Part shown: piece after piece, positions 8,919 to 18,202 of the stretch
Numbering within the stretch: position 1 is the first letter of the stretch
Layout: each line of letters opens with the position of its first letter
Source of the DNA: Histomonas meleagridis
Taxonomy: Eukaryota; Parabasalia; Tritrichomonadida; Dientamoebidae
Reading direction: 5' to 3'
Assembly (NCBI GenBank): GCA_020186115.1
Contig: WSYJ01000099.1
Span: 558,001-622,000, forward strand
DNA: 64,000 nucleotides
Translations under genes and position numbers: made by a program
Notes under the pieces: model-generated
The model's database searches: none
What the model was told of the DNA's origin: nothing
Seen by the model: the letters and a program-made list of their open reading frames with translations, nothing else

Positions 8919-11562
8919 CTATGAATTATTGCATTTATTCTTTTTTATTTGTCTTTTTCCCTTTTTTAATAATTTAACAATTTTAGAATGATTTTGCTCT
9001 GTTGCTTCCATGAGTGCTGTTTTAAATTTTTTATGTAATTCCCAACTATTATAAAAAAATTTCATATTCAGAAAAAAAACATTAAAAAAAATATAATTAA
9101 TATTTTCAATATTCAAATCAATATCTTTATGGTAAAGAAGCAATTTAACTATTTTTATTTTATCACTTCTAGATGCATAAATAAGTGCTGTATTAAGTAA
9201 TTAAAATAATTACCAATTATTATTTTGTTATACAATATTATTAAAAGAAAATTTTAAATGAAATATATAAATATCTTTAACATTAACATCAATTTTTTCT
9301 TGTTCAAGAAGTAATTTAACTATTTCTATGTGATCTTCTATCGTTGCATGTATAAGTGGCGTATAAAATTGTTTAAATAATTTCCCAATTTTTTTATTTT
9401 GAACTATCAAATTATTAAAATAAATAAAAAATAAGACATTCAAAATTCTCTGTCATTAATTTCAATTCCTTTTTGTTCAAGAAGTAATTGTACTATTTTT
9501 ATGTTACCTTTTGAAGATGCTAACATAATAGCTGTTTGAAATACATTGAATAATCTCCAAATATTATTTTATAATATAAAATTATTAAAATAAACACCAA
9601 ATAAAACAAATAAATATGTGTAGCATTAATTTCAATTCCTTTTTGTTCAAGAAGTAATTTAACTAATTCTATATGATTATTCTGAACTGCATACATTAGT
9701 GCTGTCCAAAATAATTCAAATAATTTTCATGTGTTATTTTGATATAGAAAATTATTAAAATCAATATTAAATAAAACAAATAAATAACTTTAGCATTAAT
9801 ATCAATTCCTTTTTGTTCAAGAAGTAATTTAACTATTTCTATATGACTATTTTGAACTGCATAAATAAATGCTGTTTCAAATAATTTAAATAATTTTCAT
9901 GTGTTATTTTGAAATACCAAATTTAAAAAATAAATACGGAATAGAACAAATAAATAACTTTCAATAATTTCCAAACATTATTTTAATACTTCAAATAATA
10001 AAAAATAACCCAAAACTAAATATTTATATATTCTTAGCATTAATATCAATTCCTTCTTGTTCAAGAAGTAATTTAACTATTTCTGTATAACCATTATAAG
10101 ATGCTAACATAAGAGATGTTTTAAATAATTTAAATAATTTCCAAATATTATTTTGAAATATCAAATTATTAAAATAAACATCAAATAAAACAAATAAATA
10201 TCTTTAGCATTAATGTCAATTCCTTTTTGTTTAAGAAGTAATTGAACAATTTCTATAACGCCATTTTCTGATGCTCCCAAAAGTGCTTTTACAAATGCGT
10301 AGAATATATTTTATATTTTTATATTAAACCCAATGAAAGTTAAAGCCAATATCTTCTTCATTTCTTTCAATTCCTTTTTTGATGCAAAAATCTTTGAGTT
10401 TTTCGTTGCTATCTAATTCCTTTGTAATTTTAAGTTCAATACATAAAAATAAATTTTATATTTTGAAATAAATCATTATAAACATTAAATTAGCATCATC
10501 ATCATTTTCTTTATTTATTATCTCTTGTTGTACTTCAACAATTTCTTTCTTTTTTTCATCTGGTTCGTTACTTGAAGATATTTCAAAATATTAAAATAAA
10601 TATTTTATCTAAAAAATGAATTTTTTCTTCATTTTCATTTTCTTTTTGTTCTTGAATAACATGTTTTTCTTTATTATGCTTTAATGAACCACTAATTTGT
10701 GTTTCAAATTTTTAAAATAAATTTTATATAAAAATAATAAATATTAAATAACATCAATAAAAACTTTCATCATTTGAATTCTTTCCTTTATTTCGAACTT
10801 CTTCAGGATCATTAATAGGAACTACAGTTGGAACATACATATAGCTTGGAACTTCACCTTCACTTTCTTTCTTTTGAAGAAATGTTATCGAGTTTTTCAT
10901 TACATGTTCTACTATTATATCGTTTTTACATTTTATTGGTTTTCCATGAGCTCTTCGATGTGTCCAATCAAGTTTTACTCCTTCTTTCGTTTGTATTCGT
11001 TTTAACATTAAAAGATAATATTTTGATGAATGATTCATAAGAAAAACTTTGGAGGTGTTCCAAATGTAAATGCTCTGACATTTTCCTTATTCTCTTCAAA
11101 GTGTAATATTGCCGCACAAATTGCTGATACTGCACCTCCAATAGAATGTCCAAAAAATATTAATTCTTTACATTCATCAATTTTAATCTCGAGTTTTATT
11201 TTTTCTACAATTGTTTTAGCTGCATTAAAATATCCTCCATGAATATCATATCCAGAAATTGCATTCTCAAATGGTTTGTTCTTATTCGATATTCGTGCAT
11301 CTTTAAATGAAGTGAGATTAGAACCTCTTATCCAAACAAAATAAGATTCTTTCCCATCTTCATTTGTATAAGAAAGTATACGAAAATCAGGATGTGTATC
11401 CTTATAAAAAATATCTGATACGTTAAAAGTATATTTGCTTTTATTGATTAATGTATACTCTTGAATAAATGATTCATCATCATCATGTTTTCTAATTTTT
11501 TCATATAATTCAATAAGATCAATAGACGATATTGTTTCTGTGATATTTGGGATTTCGATCAT
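8919..11562 (-). CDS. Lipase (class 3) plus ankyrin-repeat mosaic gene, interrupted by AT-rich spacers
   Basis: The ATG at 11562 is preceded by CTCATTATAA, an initiator-like box. The first block (11562-11035, 175 codons) is a class-3 lipase-like alpha/beta hydrolase: FVWIRGSN, GGYFNAA and the nucleophile elbow GHSIGGA, then FGTPPKFF where the frame breaks. Further blocks follow in changing frames: a linker with NDPEEV (to 10754), two acidic KEN-rich linkers, then about eight ankyrin modules ending with the natural-looking C-terminus KIVKLLKKGKRQIKKNK and a stop at 8919. Successive blocks are separated by AT-rich stretches with stops, about 83-86 nt long between most ankyrin modules. Near 9876-10032 a module seems deleted, leaving two spacer copies joined. 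Either a gene with unconventional introns or a pseudogene; the coordinates span the whole model. Confidence 0.5.
11035..11562 (-). CDS. Class-3 lipase domain block of the mosaic gene
   Basis: This is the longest uninterrupted frame of the lipase-ankyrin locus. The Ser nucleophile sits in GHSIGGAVSAICAAIL. The upstream WIRGS strand and the HGGYFNAA segment match the N-terminal half of lipase_3 proteins. The catalytic Asp and His are expected after residue 175, beyond the frame break, and I could not place them with confidence. Substrate unknown; family members hydrolyse acyl glycerols or phospholipids. Confidence 0.65.
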   Translation of the reverse strand: MIEIPNITETISSIDLIELYEKIRKHDDDESFIQEYTLINKSKYTFNVSDIFYKDTHPDFRILSYTNEDGKESYFVWIRGSNLTSFKDARISNKNKPFENAISGYDIHGGYFNAAKTIVEKIKLEIKIDECKELIFFGHSIGGAVSAICAAILHFEENKENVRAFTFGTPPKFFL

Positions 11563-12094
11563 TTATAATGAGATAAGGCATATTTTCAGGTAAAAATTCA
11601 ATTGATAGCTGTTCAATGGCATATATTTTTAACAGAATCTTTGACATAAAGAATTCAAATTTCACTAGCGAATTTTACAACGGAGTCGACCCTTAAAAAA
11701 GTGACGCGTTTTGCTTGGATTATAATCTGATGCAAGAAATTACTCAATAAGTATTATATTGAAAGCTATAAAAACTTTTAATGGAGTTTGTATTCTAGGA
11801 AGAAAATATAAATAACACGAATAATTTTTTTAATCATTTATATAAATGATATAAAGATATAGCAATAATAAATTTTCTTTATTAAAATAGAAAACATCAG
11901 ATTTTTTTAGATTAAACTTTTCATATAATTATTATTTATTATAATTTTCTGTTTAAGGAGACTTCATCAGTAATTTCTTCTTTGGTACAAATTATGAATT
12001 TATTATTTTACCAAATGTTTTTTGACTTGATATACATTAATTATTTGGAAAAATATTTCAAGTGGATTAAAACTATTAATAAATATTTCAATTT
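11563..12094. other. Intergenic, AT-rich
   Basis: Holds the promoter of the lipase-ankyrin gene and the 3' flank of the thymidine kinase gene. A small GC-richer patch lies near 11680-11720. No gene, RNA or repeat recognised. Confidence 0.5.
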
Positions 12095-13135
12095 TTACTT
12101 CTGTATTTTTACAAGGAAACTATTTATATGAAGTAAAGCAAACCTTGATATAGGAATCATATCAGAATTATATAACACATTAAAAGGTGCAATTCCACCT
12201 GTGAATGGGCAAATTGAGTCAAGTTTTGTTACTCTTTCGCACAAAGGGAAAAGTTTTACTATTGGATCAAAAGCGTTTTGATTTTGATCTCCTTCTTGTG
12301 CAGAAGCGATTACTAATTTTCCCGAATTCGCAATTTTATCCGCCCAATCAGCAATATATTCAAAGCATTCAGCTTGGTCGATTCCGATCACGTCATAATT
12401 TTTTAATTCATCCAAAGATGGCAGTTGTGTAATACTTTTTACTTCAACTCTTTGATCCTTCGGCGGTTCGAATTTTTTATGATATAATAAAATCGGATTT
12501 TTCTTTGCTATTTTATATCTAAATAAAACTCTTATTAATTCCGTAGTTTTTCCCGACTTTACGGGCCCAATTATTAAATGTATTTCTCCATTAGTATTTA
12601 TACCAAAAAAAGATTTACGTGAAGCAGCGCGATACATATTCGCACCGCCAATTAATTCTATTTCATCAGATTTAATCGTGCGTTGTGTAAACGATGCTTC
12701 GCTTCCCGTTTCAGTACAAATCGCAGTGAGCTTTGTGATTTTCTCACACTTAGATATTAAATATATTAAATTCCCAAATGGCTTTCGTTGATATGTTCCA
12801 TCTAAACCAGCTATAATTACAACTTTCCCATTATTGGCAAGTTTTTCAGAAAATTCGACAATGTCTGGAAAGAATTGACCTTCATCAACTCCAATAACAT
12901 CATATTTCGAACACATTTCATAACATGGTATAAGTAAATTTGTGGAAAATGCACTTTGCGTGTTCATATCATGTGTGGAAACTTTATCTGTGGAATAGCG
13001 ATCATCTTTAGCATATTTAATGATGATACACTGAAAACGTGCTAATTCAGCACGTTTGATACGTCGTAAGAGTTCTGTTGTCTTTCCAGCAAACATAGGA
13101 CCAAAAATTAGCTCGATCCTTCCTGGAAAATACAT
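12095..13135 (-). CDS. TK: Tandem thymidine kinase (two TK1-type domains fused)
   Basis: 346 residues from the ATG at 13135 hold two type-II thymidine kinase domains in tandem (about 1-175 and 182-346). TK phosphorylates thymidine to TMP, a salvage step relevant in trichomonads because they lack de novo thymidylate synthesis. Domain 1 has the P-loop GPMFAGKTT (12-20), the DEGQFFPDI motif with the catalytic Glu (85), and LIGGANMYRAA of the lasso. Its structural zinc site is lost: only one of the four usual cysteines remains (Cys140), and the others read Thr and Ser. Domain 2 keeps a P-loop, GPVKSGKTT (190-198), but the catalytic Glu is Gln (IDQAECF, 254-258) and the lasso is poorly conserved. 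Domain 2 therefore looks like a nucleotide-binding but inactive partner, perhaps replacing inter-subunit contacts of the usual tetramer. TAAA overlaps the stop. Confidence 0.85.
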   Translation of the reverse strand: MYFPGRIELIFGPMFAGKTTELLRRIKRAELARFQCIIIKYAKDDRYSTDKVSTHDMNTQSAFSTNLLIPCYEMCSKYDVIGVDEGQFFPDIVEFSEKLANNGKVVIIAGLDGTYQRKPFGNLIYLISKCEKITKLTAICTETGSEASFTQRTIKSDEIELIGGANMYRAASRKSFFGINTNGEIHLIIGPVKSGKTTELIRVLFRYKIAKKNPILLYHKKFEPPKDQRVEVKSITQLPSLDELKNYDVIGIDQAECFEYIADWADKIANSGKLVIASAQEGDQNQNAFDPIVKLFPLCERVTKLDSICPFTGGIAPFNVLYNSDMIPISRFALLHINSFLVKIQK

Positions 13136-13139
13136 TTTA

Positions 13140-13170
13140 AAAAATGAGCAACCGCGGGCAACTCATTTTT
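13140..13170. promoter_or_regulatory. Hairpin/palindrome overlapping the initiator of the thymidine kinase gene
   Basis: AAAAATGAG (13140-13148) and CTCATTTTT (13162-13170) are perfect inverted arms around a 13-base GC-rich loop that itself contains CCGCGG. On the minus strand the TCATTTTT arm lies 4-5 bases before the TK start codon and fits the trichomonad initiator TCA(C/T)T(T/A). The second arm gives a mirror copy of the same initiator. Confidence 0.55.
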
Positions 13171-13819
13171 GGGCGCCATATAAAAAAGTAAATTTATTTC
13201 ATTGAATGAGATGATTAAAAATTAAAATAAATAATTCTATGATATAAAACAAAATTTTAAACTTAAATGCAAGTGATAATATAAAAAGATCATGTAAAAA
13301 ATATATCAAATTATTTTTGAAATGCAAAACACTATTTTTTCATATTAGTAGAACAACTTTCTATTCTTATACATAAGAACTGAGTTTCGAATCTTATAAT
13401 CTCGTAGATAATAAAAAAATTAAATTCTTCAAAAGCATTTGTAAAAACGAACTTTCAATATAACACCGATAATATTTTTCTGAAAAAACGTTTTTTCAAT
13501 CAATTGAATTTTCTTATCGGCTTTCTTACTCTTTCCTACCATTCGAAATTTACATATGGTTGCAGGGAATTCTTGTGTATTTTTCGAAGTTGATGAATTA
13601 AATAGGAATGTGACCATATATTTTCTTGCAAAAAATTTCTATGCAGTGAATCCAACTCCGCCTTGGCCGATCATTTTTTTATTGTTAGCCACTCAATCAA
13701 CTTCTAAAAATCCACAAAATTTCCTGCTCCCTGTTTCTTATTGTTAAGCAATTCTTCATAAGGCACAAAATCACTTCAATGTATAGCATTCGTTATTTCA
13801 TAAAAGCTTTAAATTTTAT
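13171..13819. other. Intergenic with a possible unrecognised gene relic
   Basis: No supported gene. On the minus strand a discontinuous frame around 13430-13745 (for example KMIGQGGVGFTA and FLFNSSTSKNTQEFPATICKF) reads like decayed coding sequence, with two stops in about 100 codons. I could not assign a family. Confidence 0.35.
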
Positions 13820-15379
13820 TTATTGAATTTGTACTGTTCCATCCTTCTTTCTTATCATTATCACAACGAATATAACAACAGCTATAATTGCGACCACAGC
13901 AACCACGCATCCGATGATAATGCCTACCTTTGAATGTGATCCGTCTTCTTTTGTTGTTAGTTCGTACACGTAGACTCTTGAGTATGGCTTTGGCTTTGTT
14001 TCCATTCCTTTTCCTGACTTCGACATTGCTCCTACGATGAACTTGGAACATTGTTCCGAATCCCAATCAAAGTCAGAAGCGAATATGATATATTGTTCTT
14101 CATACGATACAGTTGTACCTGGATATGAAATTTTCGGATCATAAATTGTTTGGAATATTTCGTATTGTTTTGTTGCAGCATTTTGTTGATATATTTTAAT
14201 GTATATACTATCTTCGCTACCGAAGAGTACACTTAAGAAGTTATTCTCGCCAGCCGAGCAGAAGAACATGTCGCTGATAGATTCATTACCTAACTGAATG
14301 ATTTGTTGTGGCGTTTTGCTCCATAAGTTTCCATCGCCACGTGCAAGGATGAAAATGGCATTAGATTTATCAGTCTTATGATTACTTGCATATAGCGCAA
14401 TGAGGGCATCGTCTTGTTTGATCCTAAATGTGGTGCTCATTCCGAAGTATTCATAATCGTCTGCACCATTACATGTGATTTCGTCTTGCGCTTGCCAGTC
14501 GTTGTTTCGATATGTGTATGGAAAGACACCGGAAAGACCGCCGCTGTTCTGTGTGGTGGTGGTGACATATAATGAGTCTGTTCCATAGAAGTCTAGTGTG
14601 GAGCCAAAGCGTTGTTTCTCTGCGTCATTGATTGTGGCCGGTGGACTGATGTATCGTTGGTTGTTGATATTGGAACCAAATGTTTCTGTGTTAACGCCGC
14701 CAACTTTACGCACTGAGGAACGGAATTTGTTGTAATATGAACCGGCATAGATGGATAAGTCGGATGATCCAGCAATGGCACGTCCATATCCTCCACGATA
14801 AATTATGGTGGATGGAATGCTAATACCATTTTGTAGCCATGACCCATCATCTTGTCTGATGTACTCATAAATTGCTCCAATTTCTCTGTAATATTCAACG
14901 CCATCGGAAACAACAGTATCATCATCTTGCTTAACATTCCATGTGGCGTCATAAATCTTGAAGTCTCTAAGACTAGTAGGAACATATGTATATGGCGCAC
15001 CAACAATAAGACGTTGGCCATCATCAGATAATAAAAGACGACTTGAAAATGTGCCTGGAATAACATTTGGATATTTGGAATCTTTTTGCGGTTGAATTCG
15101 CTTAAATGTTTCATTGTTTCCTGGGCTAATGGTGTAACTTCCAGTTGAAGGATTATAATCATAAACATAAACACCACCAATTCTGTCTTCATTTTCAGGG
15201 TCATCAGGAATCTTGAATCCGTCTATTTTGAGATATTCAGCACCAACAGCAATTCTATCTCTTGAAAATGAGATTGCTCGACCAAAAAGTCCAAGTTCGT
15301 TATCAGTTGGAGGCCAAAGCGTTTGCTTTAATTCGAAGTACTTTGCTGAAAAAGCGCAAGAAATGAAAAGGAATATCAT
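13820..15379 (-). CDS. FG-GAP-repeat type I surface membrane protein
   Basis: The frame opens at an ATG at 15493, but I favour the internal ATG at 15379 (519 aa). It is immediately preceded by TCACTTT, a good initiator, and begins with a clean signal peptide (MIFLFISCAFSA, then KYFELKQ). The ectodomain has integrin-alpha-like FG-GAP units (LFGRAISFSRDRIAVGAEY, RLLLSDDGQRLIVGAPY, FGSTLDFYGTDSLYVTT). A single membrane helix follows near the C-terminus (VGIIIGCVVAVVAIIAVVIF), with a short basic tail RKKDGTVQIQ. It is probably a plasma membrane protein with a beta-propeller ectodomain, perhaps for adhesion. The longer 557-aa version would bury the signal peptide 38 residues inside. Confidence 0.75.
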   Translation of the reverse strand: MIFLFISCAFSAKYFELKQTLWPPTDNELGLFGRAISFSRDRIAVGAEYLKIDGFKIPDDPENEDRIGGVYVYDYNPSTGSYTISPGNNETFKRIQPQKDSKYPNVIPGTFSSRLLLSDDGQRLIVGAPYTYVPTSLRDFKIYDATWNVKQDDDTVVSDGVEYYREIGAIYEYIRQDDGSWLQNGISIPSTIIYRGGYGRAIAGSSDLSIYAGSYYNKFRSSVRKVGGVNTETFGSNINNQRYISPPATINDAEKQRFGSTLDFYGTDSLYVTTTTQNSGGLSGVFPYTYRNNDWQAQDEITCNGADDYEYFGMSTTFRIKQDDALIALYASNHKTDKSNAIFILARGDGNLWSKTPQQIIQLGNESISDMFFCSAGENNFLSVLFGSEDSIYIKIYQQNAATKQYEIFQTIYDPKISYPGTTVSYEEQYIIFASDFDWDSEQCSKFIVGAMSKSGKGMETKPKPYSRVYVYELTTKEDGSHSKVGIIIGCVVAVVAIIAVVIFVVIMIRKKDGTVQIQ

Positions 15380-15386
15380 AAAGTGA
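15380..15386 (-). promoter_or_regulatory. Initiator TCACTTT just before the preferred FG-GAP start
   Basis: TCACTTT on the minus strand directly abuts the ATG at 15379 and fits the TCA(C/T)T(T/A) initiator of trichomonads. Together with the signal peptide it decides the start choice. A second initiator-like TCATTTATAG lies before the upstream ATG at 15493, so alternative starts remain possible. Confidence 0.5.
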
Positions 15387-15638
15387 ACTGAAAAGACGCT
15401 ATGGTTGATTAAGTGTTGTAAACTATTTAAAAGTGGCGGCCACTGGCGCATTGAACCACGACAAACAAACAAAAATACCAACATCTCCTCCATTATTTAT
15501 GCTTATTCTATAAATGACATACCCAATACTTTTTAATGTTTTCTTATGTCAAAACTTAATAAATTTATCACTAATACATTCAGCTTTAATGTTTGTCAAG
15601 ACATTAAAAACCCATAATTTTCGAAAAGTAAGTTCAGT

Positions 15639-18095
15639 TTACTCATCAATTCTTTCATAAAATAGGACATATCCTTTGGAAGTATGAACCATTTTTGCAC
15701 TCTCAGAAGTTACAGTTGAGTCATTAAAGCAATACCAATTATCTCCTTTGCACGCATGATCCCCTTGTGAAACAATACAATGAGCCTTATAATGGCCTGC
15801 TGATAATTTAGAACCATCATGTTCAGACACAGCATAAAGTCTATATTTCAAACTTTTTTCATGTGGCCCCATCACATAATCACTTAAATCGAATACATCT
15901 GGATAATCAACATATGTTTCTAATTTGCTAGATACCTCACCACAAACAAACCTCTTTAAACTTATAATTAAGACCTTTGGGATTGACCATATGTCCATCT
16001 TTTTAATGGCACAAACAAATTCGTGGCATTGTGGACAGTACCATTTGTTATCTTCATCCAAAGTTTCCTCTGTTGTAAAGTAGTCAAAACACGTATTCAA
16101 TGTAATTTGATCGTTGCCATTTTGTGGATTTCTTGAATTGACTTCATAATGTCGAACCAATGACAAAAGTGAAAATCCTTTTTCTGGTTGAACTGCTTTT
16201 GCAGTAAATTCTAAAGTTGCAATTTTGTTAGTGAGATAATTAAAGTTCTTATCTGGTTTTAATTCGTTTTCTGTTTCATAATAACCTTTTACGATCTTGA
16301 CGATGATTTCTTTTCCTTCAAAATCTTCTGTTGGAAGTTGAATCTCTTCAATTAATTTCTTAATTTCAGTTGTTTCTTCAACTCCTTCTGGTGGCTGCCA
16401 GACACAACTTAAGCGTTCCCTGACTGAGATTGATATTTCTTTTTCATAATCTGTGGTTGAATTTACTGGTACTAATATCGGACCAGCAACTTCAATATCT
16501 TGTGAATAGAATCCTCCTGAATTCTTTATCATATACACGCAACAAGGTACATAAAGCTTATCAGTTGATGGAATTTCAAATGCATAATATATTGGTCGAT
16601 AATATTGAACCGAATTATCCGAATTATACCCCCAAGTCATAGCTTTTCCGTAACCCTTAAGTCCTACCACTACATTTACTTCTTTACCAATAGCCTCTGA
16701 TATTACTTTCGAGAAATCAGACATTTTTGGACAAGTTGGAACAGTTATTACGAGCTTTATATGCTTTTCTCTAAAGTCATAAGGGAAGTAAGTAACGTTT
16801 AACTTAATTTGATGAGGCTTTGATATCGGTAAATTTAAAATATTGTATGGATCAAATACAACTGTTTTTGAATGACAATTTGGGCAATTAATGACAGATC
16901 TTAATTGACCGTAAAATGTATCCACGATTATACTATCATTTCTTTTCTTATAAATAGCCCAAGATTTCTTTGAGATTTCGTCATCGTTTGTTCCATCGCC
17001 GTTGACGGTTTCGGTTACCGGTTTATCGGCGCAGCGGTTTAAATCCTCGTGAATGCCATCAAGCATAATTGTGATCAATTCCTGGCAATCTTGCTCATTT
17101 GATTCACGAAACATAGGGGCGTATTCACCTACAACTTGCTTAAGTTCGCGTGGCGCTATAATAGCGTTTTTACCACTCCAAACTTCTTTAAATAGCTTGC
17201 CAAATGCGCAAGCTAATTTGCCTTTCATCCCAATCGGATTTGTGGTATTAAGATCTTTCTCCCAATCATCGTTAAGGAAAATCTTCTTGAGGGGATTAGT
17301 ATGAATAAGACATTGAACACCTGCGTTGAAAAAACATGTTTTCCCGAAATTACCAAATCCAACTATACCTGGAGCTATGGCGGGCTTATTACAATTACAC
17401 ATTTCGGGATATGCACCTGCGCTTGCTGAACGAGAAACGATGGTGGAGTCGGTTTTTTCGAAATCCCAAATTCCATCTTCGCCTTTTGTGTCCAATAAAA
17501 TTGTCTGATGGTCATAAAGTTTTGTGTCTATAATCATATCATTGTCATTGAGAAATTCACTGAAACTTTTAAGATGAGCGTTATTATTGCTATAAATATC
17601 AACAAGCCTTGATTGTGTATCTTCTGGTAAATTGAATAATTTGAGAGCCTTTTCGCGAAGGGATGATATTTTTTCATATTTATTTGTTTCTATTCCAATT
17701 TTTTGTTGGTGATAAACAATGATAAATGTAAGACGAGAAACAACTGCAACAGAAGTTCCCTTATATTCTACAACATTAACAGGTATAACAGGGCCACCGC
17801 CATACCATGAATAAAACAATTCCCAAATTGGTTTGGAAATAATTTCATAATCAAGTCTTTCATGATACTGTTTGAAGTCAAATTTACCATCTTTTAGTAG
17901 TGCTGAATTATCTATTTGACCACATGACATATCAATGTCAATATCTCCTGAAACATCGTTTTTCCATTTATTTAACCATTCTGTAGAAATAATATATGCG
18001 TTTTCTCCTGGCTTAAGAGGTGATTGCTTTAAAAGTTTTTTGTATTGTGTATATTGTTCTTTTGGTTGCGGAATTCTGTGAACTTCTGCAGCCAT
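15639..18095 (-). CDS. Ubiquitin-specific protease, DUSP-Ubl-USP type (USP4/11/15-like)
   Basis: 818 residues. This cysteine protease removes ubiquitin from substrates. An N-terminal DUSP domain (~30-125: STEWLNKWK, GGGPVIPV) and a ubiquitin-like segment (~125-205) precede the catalytic core. The Cys box is GFGNFGKTCFFNAGVQCL with nucleophile Cys254, where the usual N of GNTC is K. The His box SAGHYKAHC has His768, followed by WYCFNDS with the third catalytic residue. Two CxxC pairs (INCPNCH and WYCPQCH) form the zinc ribbon inside the core. Overall order and length match the USP4/11/15 group. The start at 18095 is followed closely by an AAACCGC box on the minus strand. Probably active; substrates unknown. 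Confidence 0.88.
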   Translation of the reverse strand: MAAEVHRIPQPKEQYTQYKKLLKQSPLKPGENAYIISTEWLNKWKNDVSGDIDIDMSCGQIDNSALLKDGKFDFKQYHERLDYEIISKPIWELFYSWYGGGPVIPVNVVEYKGTSVAVVSRLTFIIVYHQQKIGIETNKYEKISSLREKALKLFNLPEDTQSRLVDIYSNNNAHLKSFSEFLNDNDMIIDTKLYDHQTILLDTKGEDGIWDFEKTDSTIVSRSASAGAYPEMCNCNKPAIAPGIVGFGNFGKTCFFNAGVQCLIHTNPLKKIFLNDDWEKDLNTTNPIGMKGKLACAFGKLFKEVWSGKNAIIAPRELKQVVGEYAPMFRESNEQDCQELITIMLDGIHEDLNRCADKPVTETVNGDGTNDDEISKKSWAIYKKRNDSIIVDTFYGQLRSVINCPNCHSKTVVFDPYNILNLPISKPHQIKLNVTYFPYDFREKHIKLVITVPTCPKMSDFSKVISEAIGKEVNVVVGLKGYGKAMTWGYNSDNSVQYYRPIYYAFEIPSTDKLYVPCCVYMIKNSGGFYSQDIEVAGPILVPVNSTTDYEKEISISVRERLSCVWQPPEGVEETTEIKKLIEEIQLPTEDFEGKEIIVKIVKGYYETENELKPDKNFNYLTNKIATLEFTAKAVQPEKGFSLLSLVRHYEVNSRNPQNGNDQITLNTCFDYFTTEETLDEDNKWYCPQCHEFVCAIKKMDIWSIPKVLIISLKRFVCGEVSSKLETYVDYPDVFDLSDYVMGPHEKSLKYRLYAVSEHDGSKLSAGHYKAHCIVSQGDHACKGDNWYCFNDSTVTSESAKMVHTSKGYVLFYERIDE

Positions 18096-18113
18096 TTCGA
18101 AGAGTACGTTTTA

Positions 18114-18122
18114 GCGGTTTAT
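18114..18122 (-). promoter_or_regulatory. AACCGC-type upstream motif of the USP gene
   Basis: Minus strand reads TATAAACCGCTAAAACG about 19-27 bases before the start. It is one member of the AACCG(T/C) motif set seen upstream of many genes in the window. Confidence 0.4.
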
Positions 18123-18202
18123 AGTCCCCCCTAAAAAAAAAGAAAAAATCAAAAAAAATATTTTAGGTCGGCCAAAAAAGAACAGAAAATCTCGTGTAAA
18201 GT

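Noticed and set aside
13429-13747. Overlapping short frames on both strands
   Set aside because: The minus-strand frame is interrupted by stops, and the plus-strand one is probably its shadow; no domain recognised. Mentioned only as a possible relic.
15380-15493. Upstream ATG of the FG-GAP gene as the only start
   Set aside because: It would place a clear signal peptide 38 residues inside the protein; kept as an alternative, not the main call.
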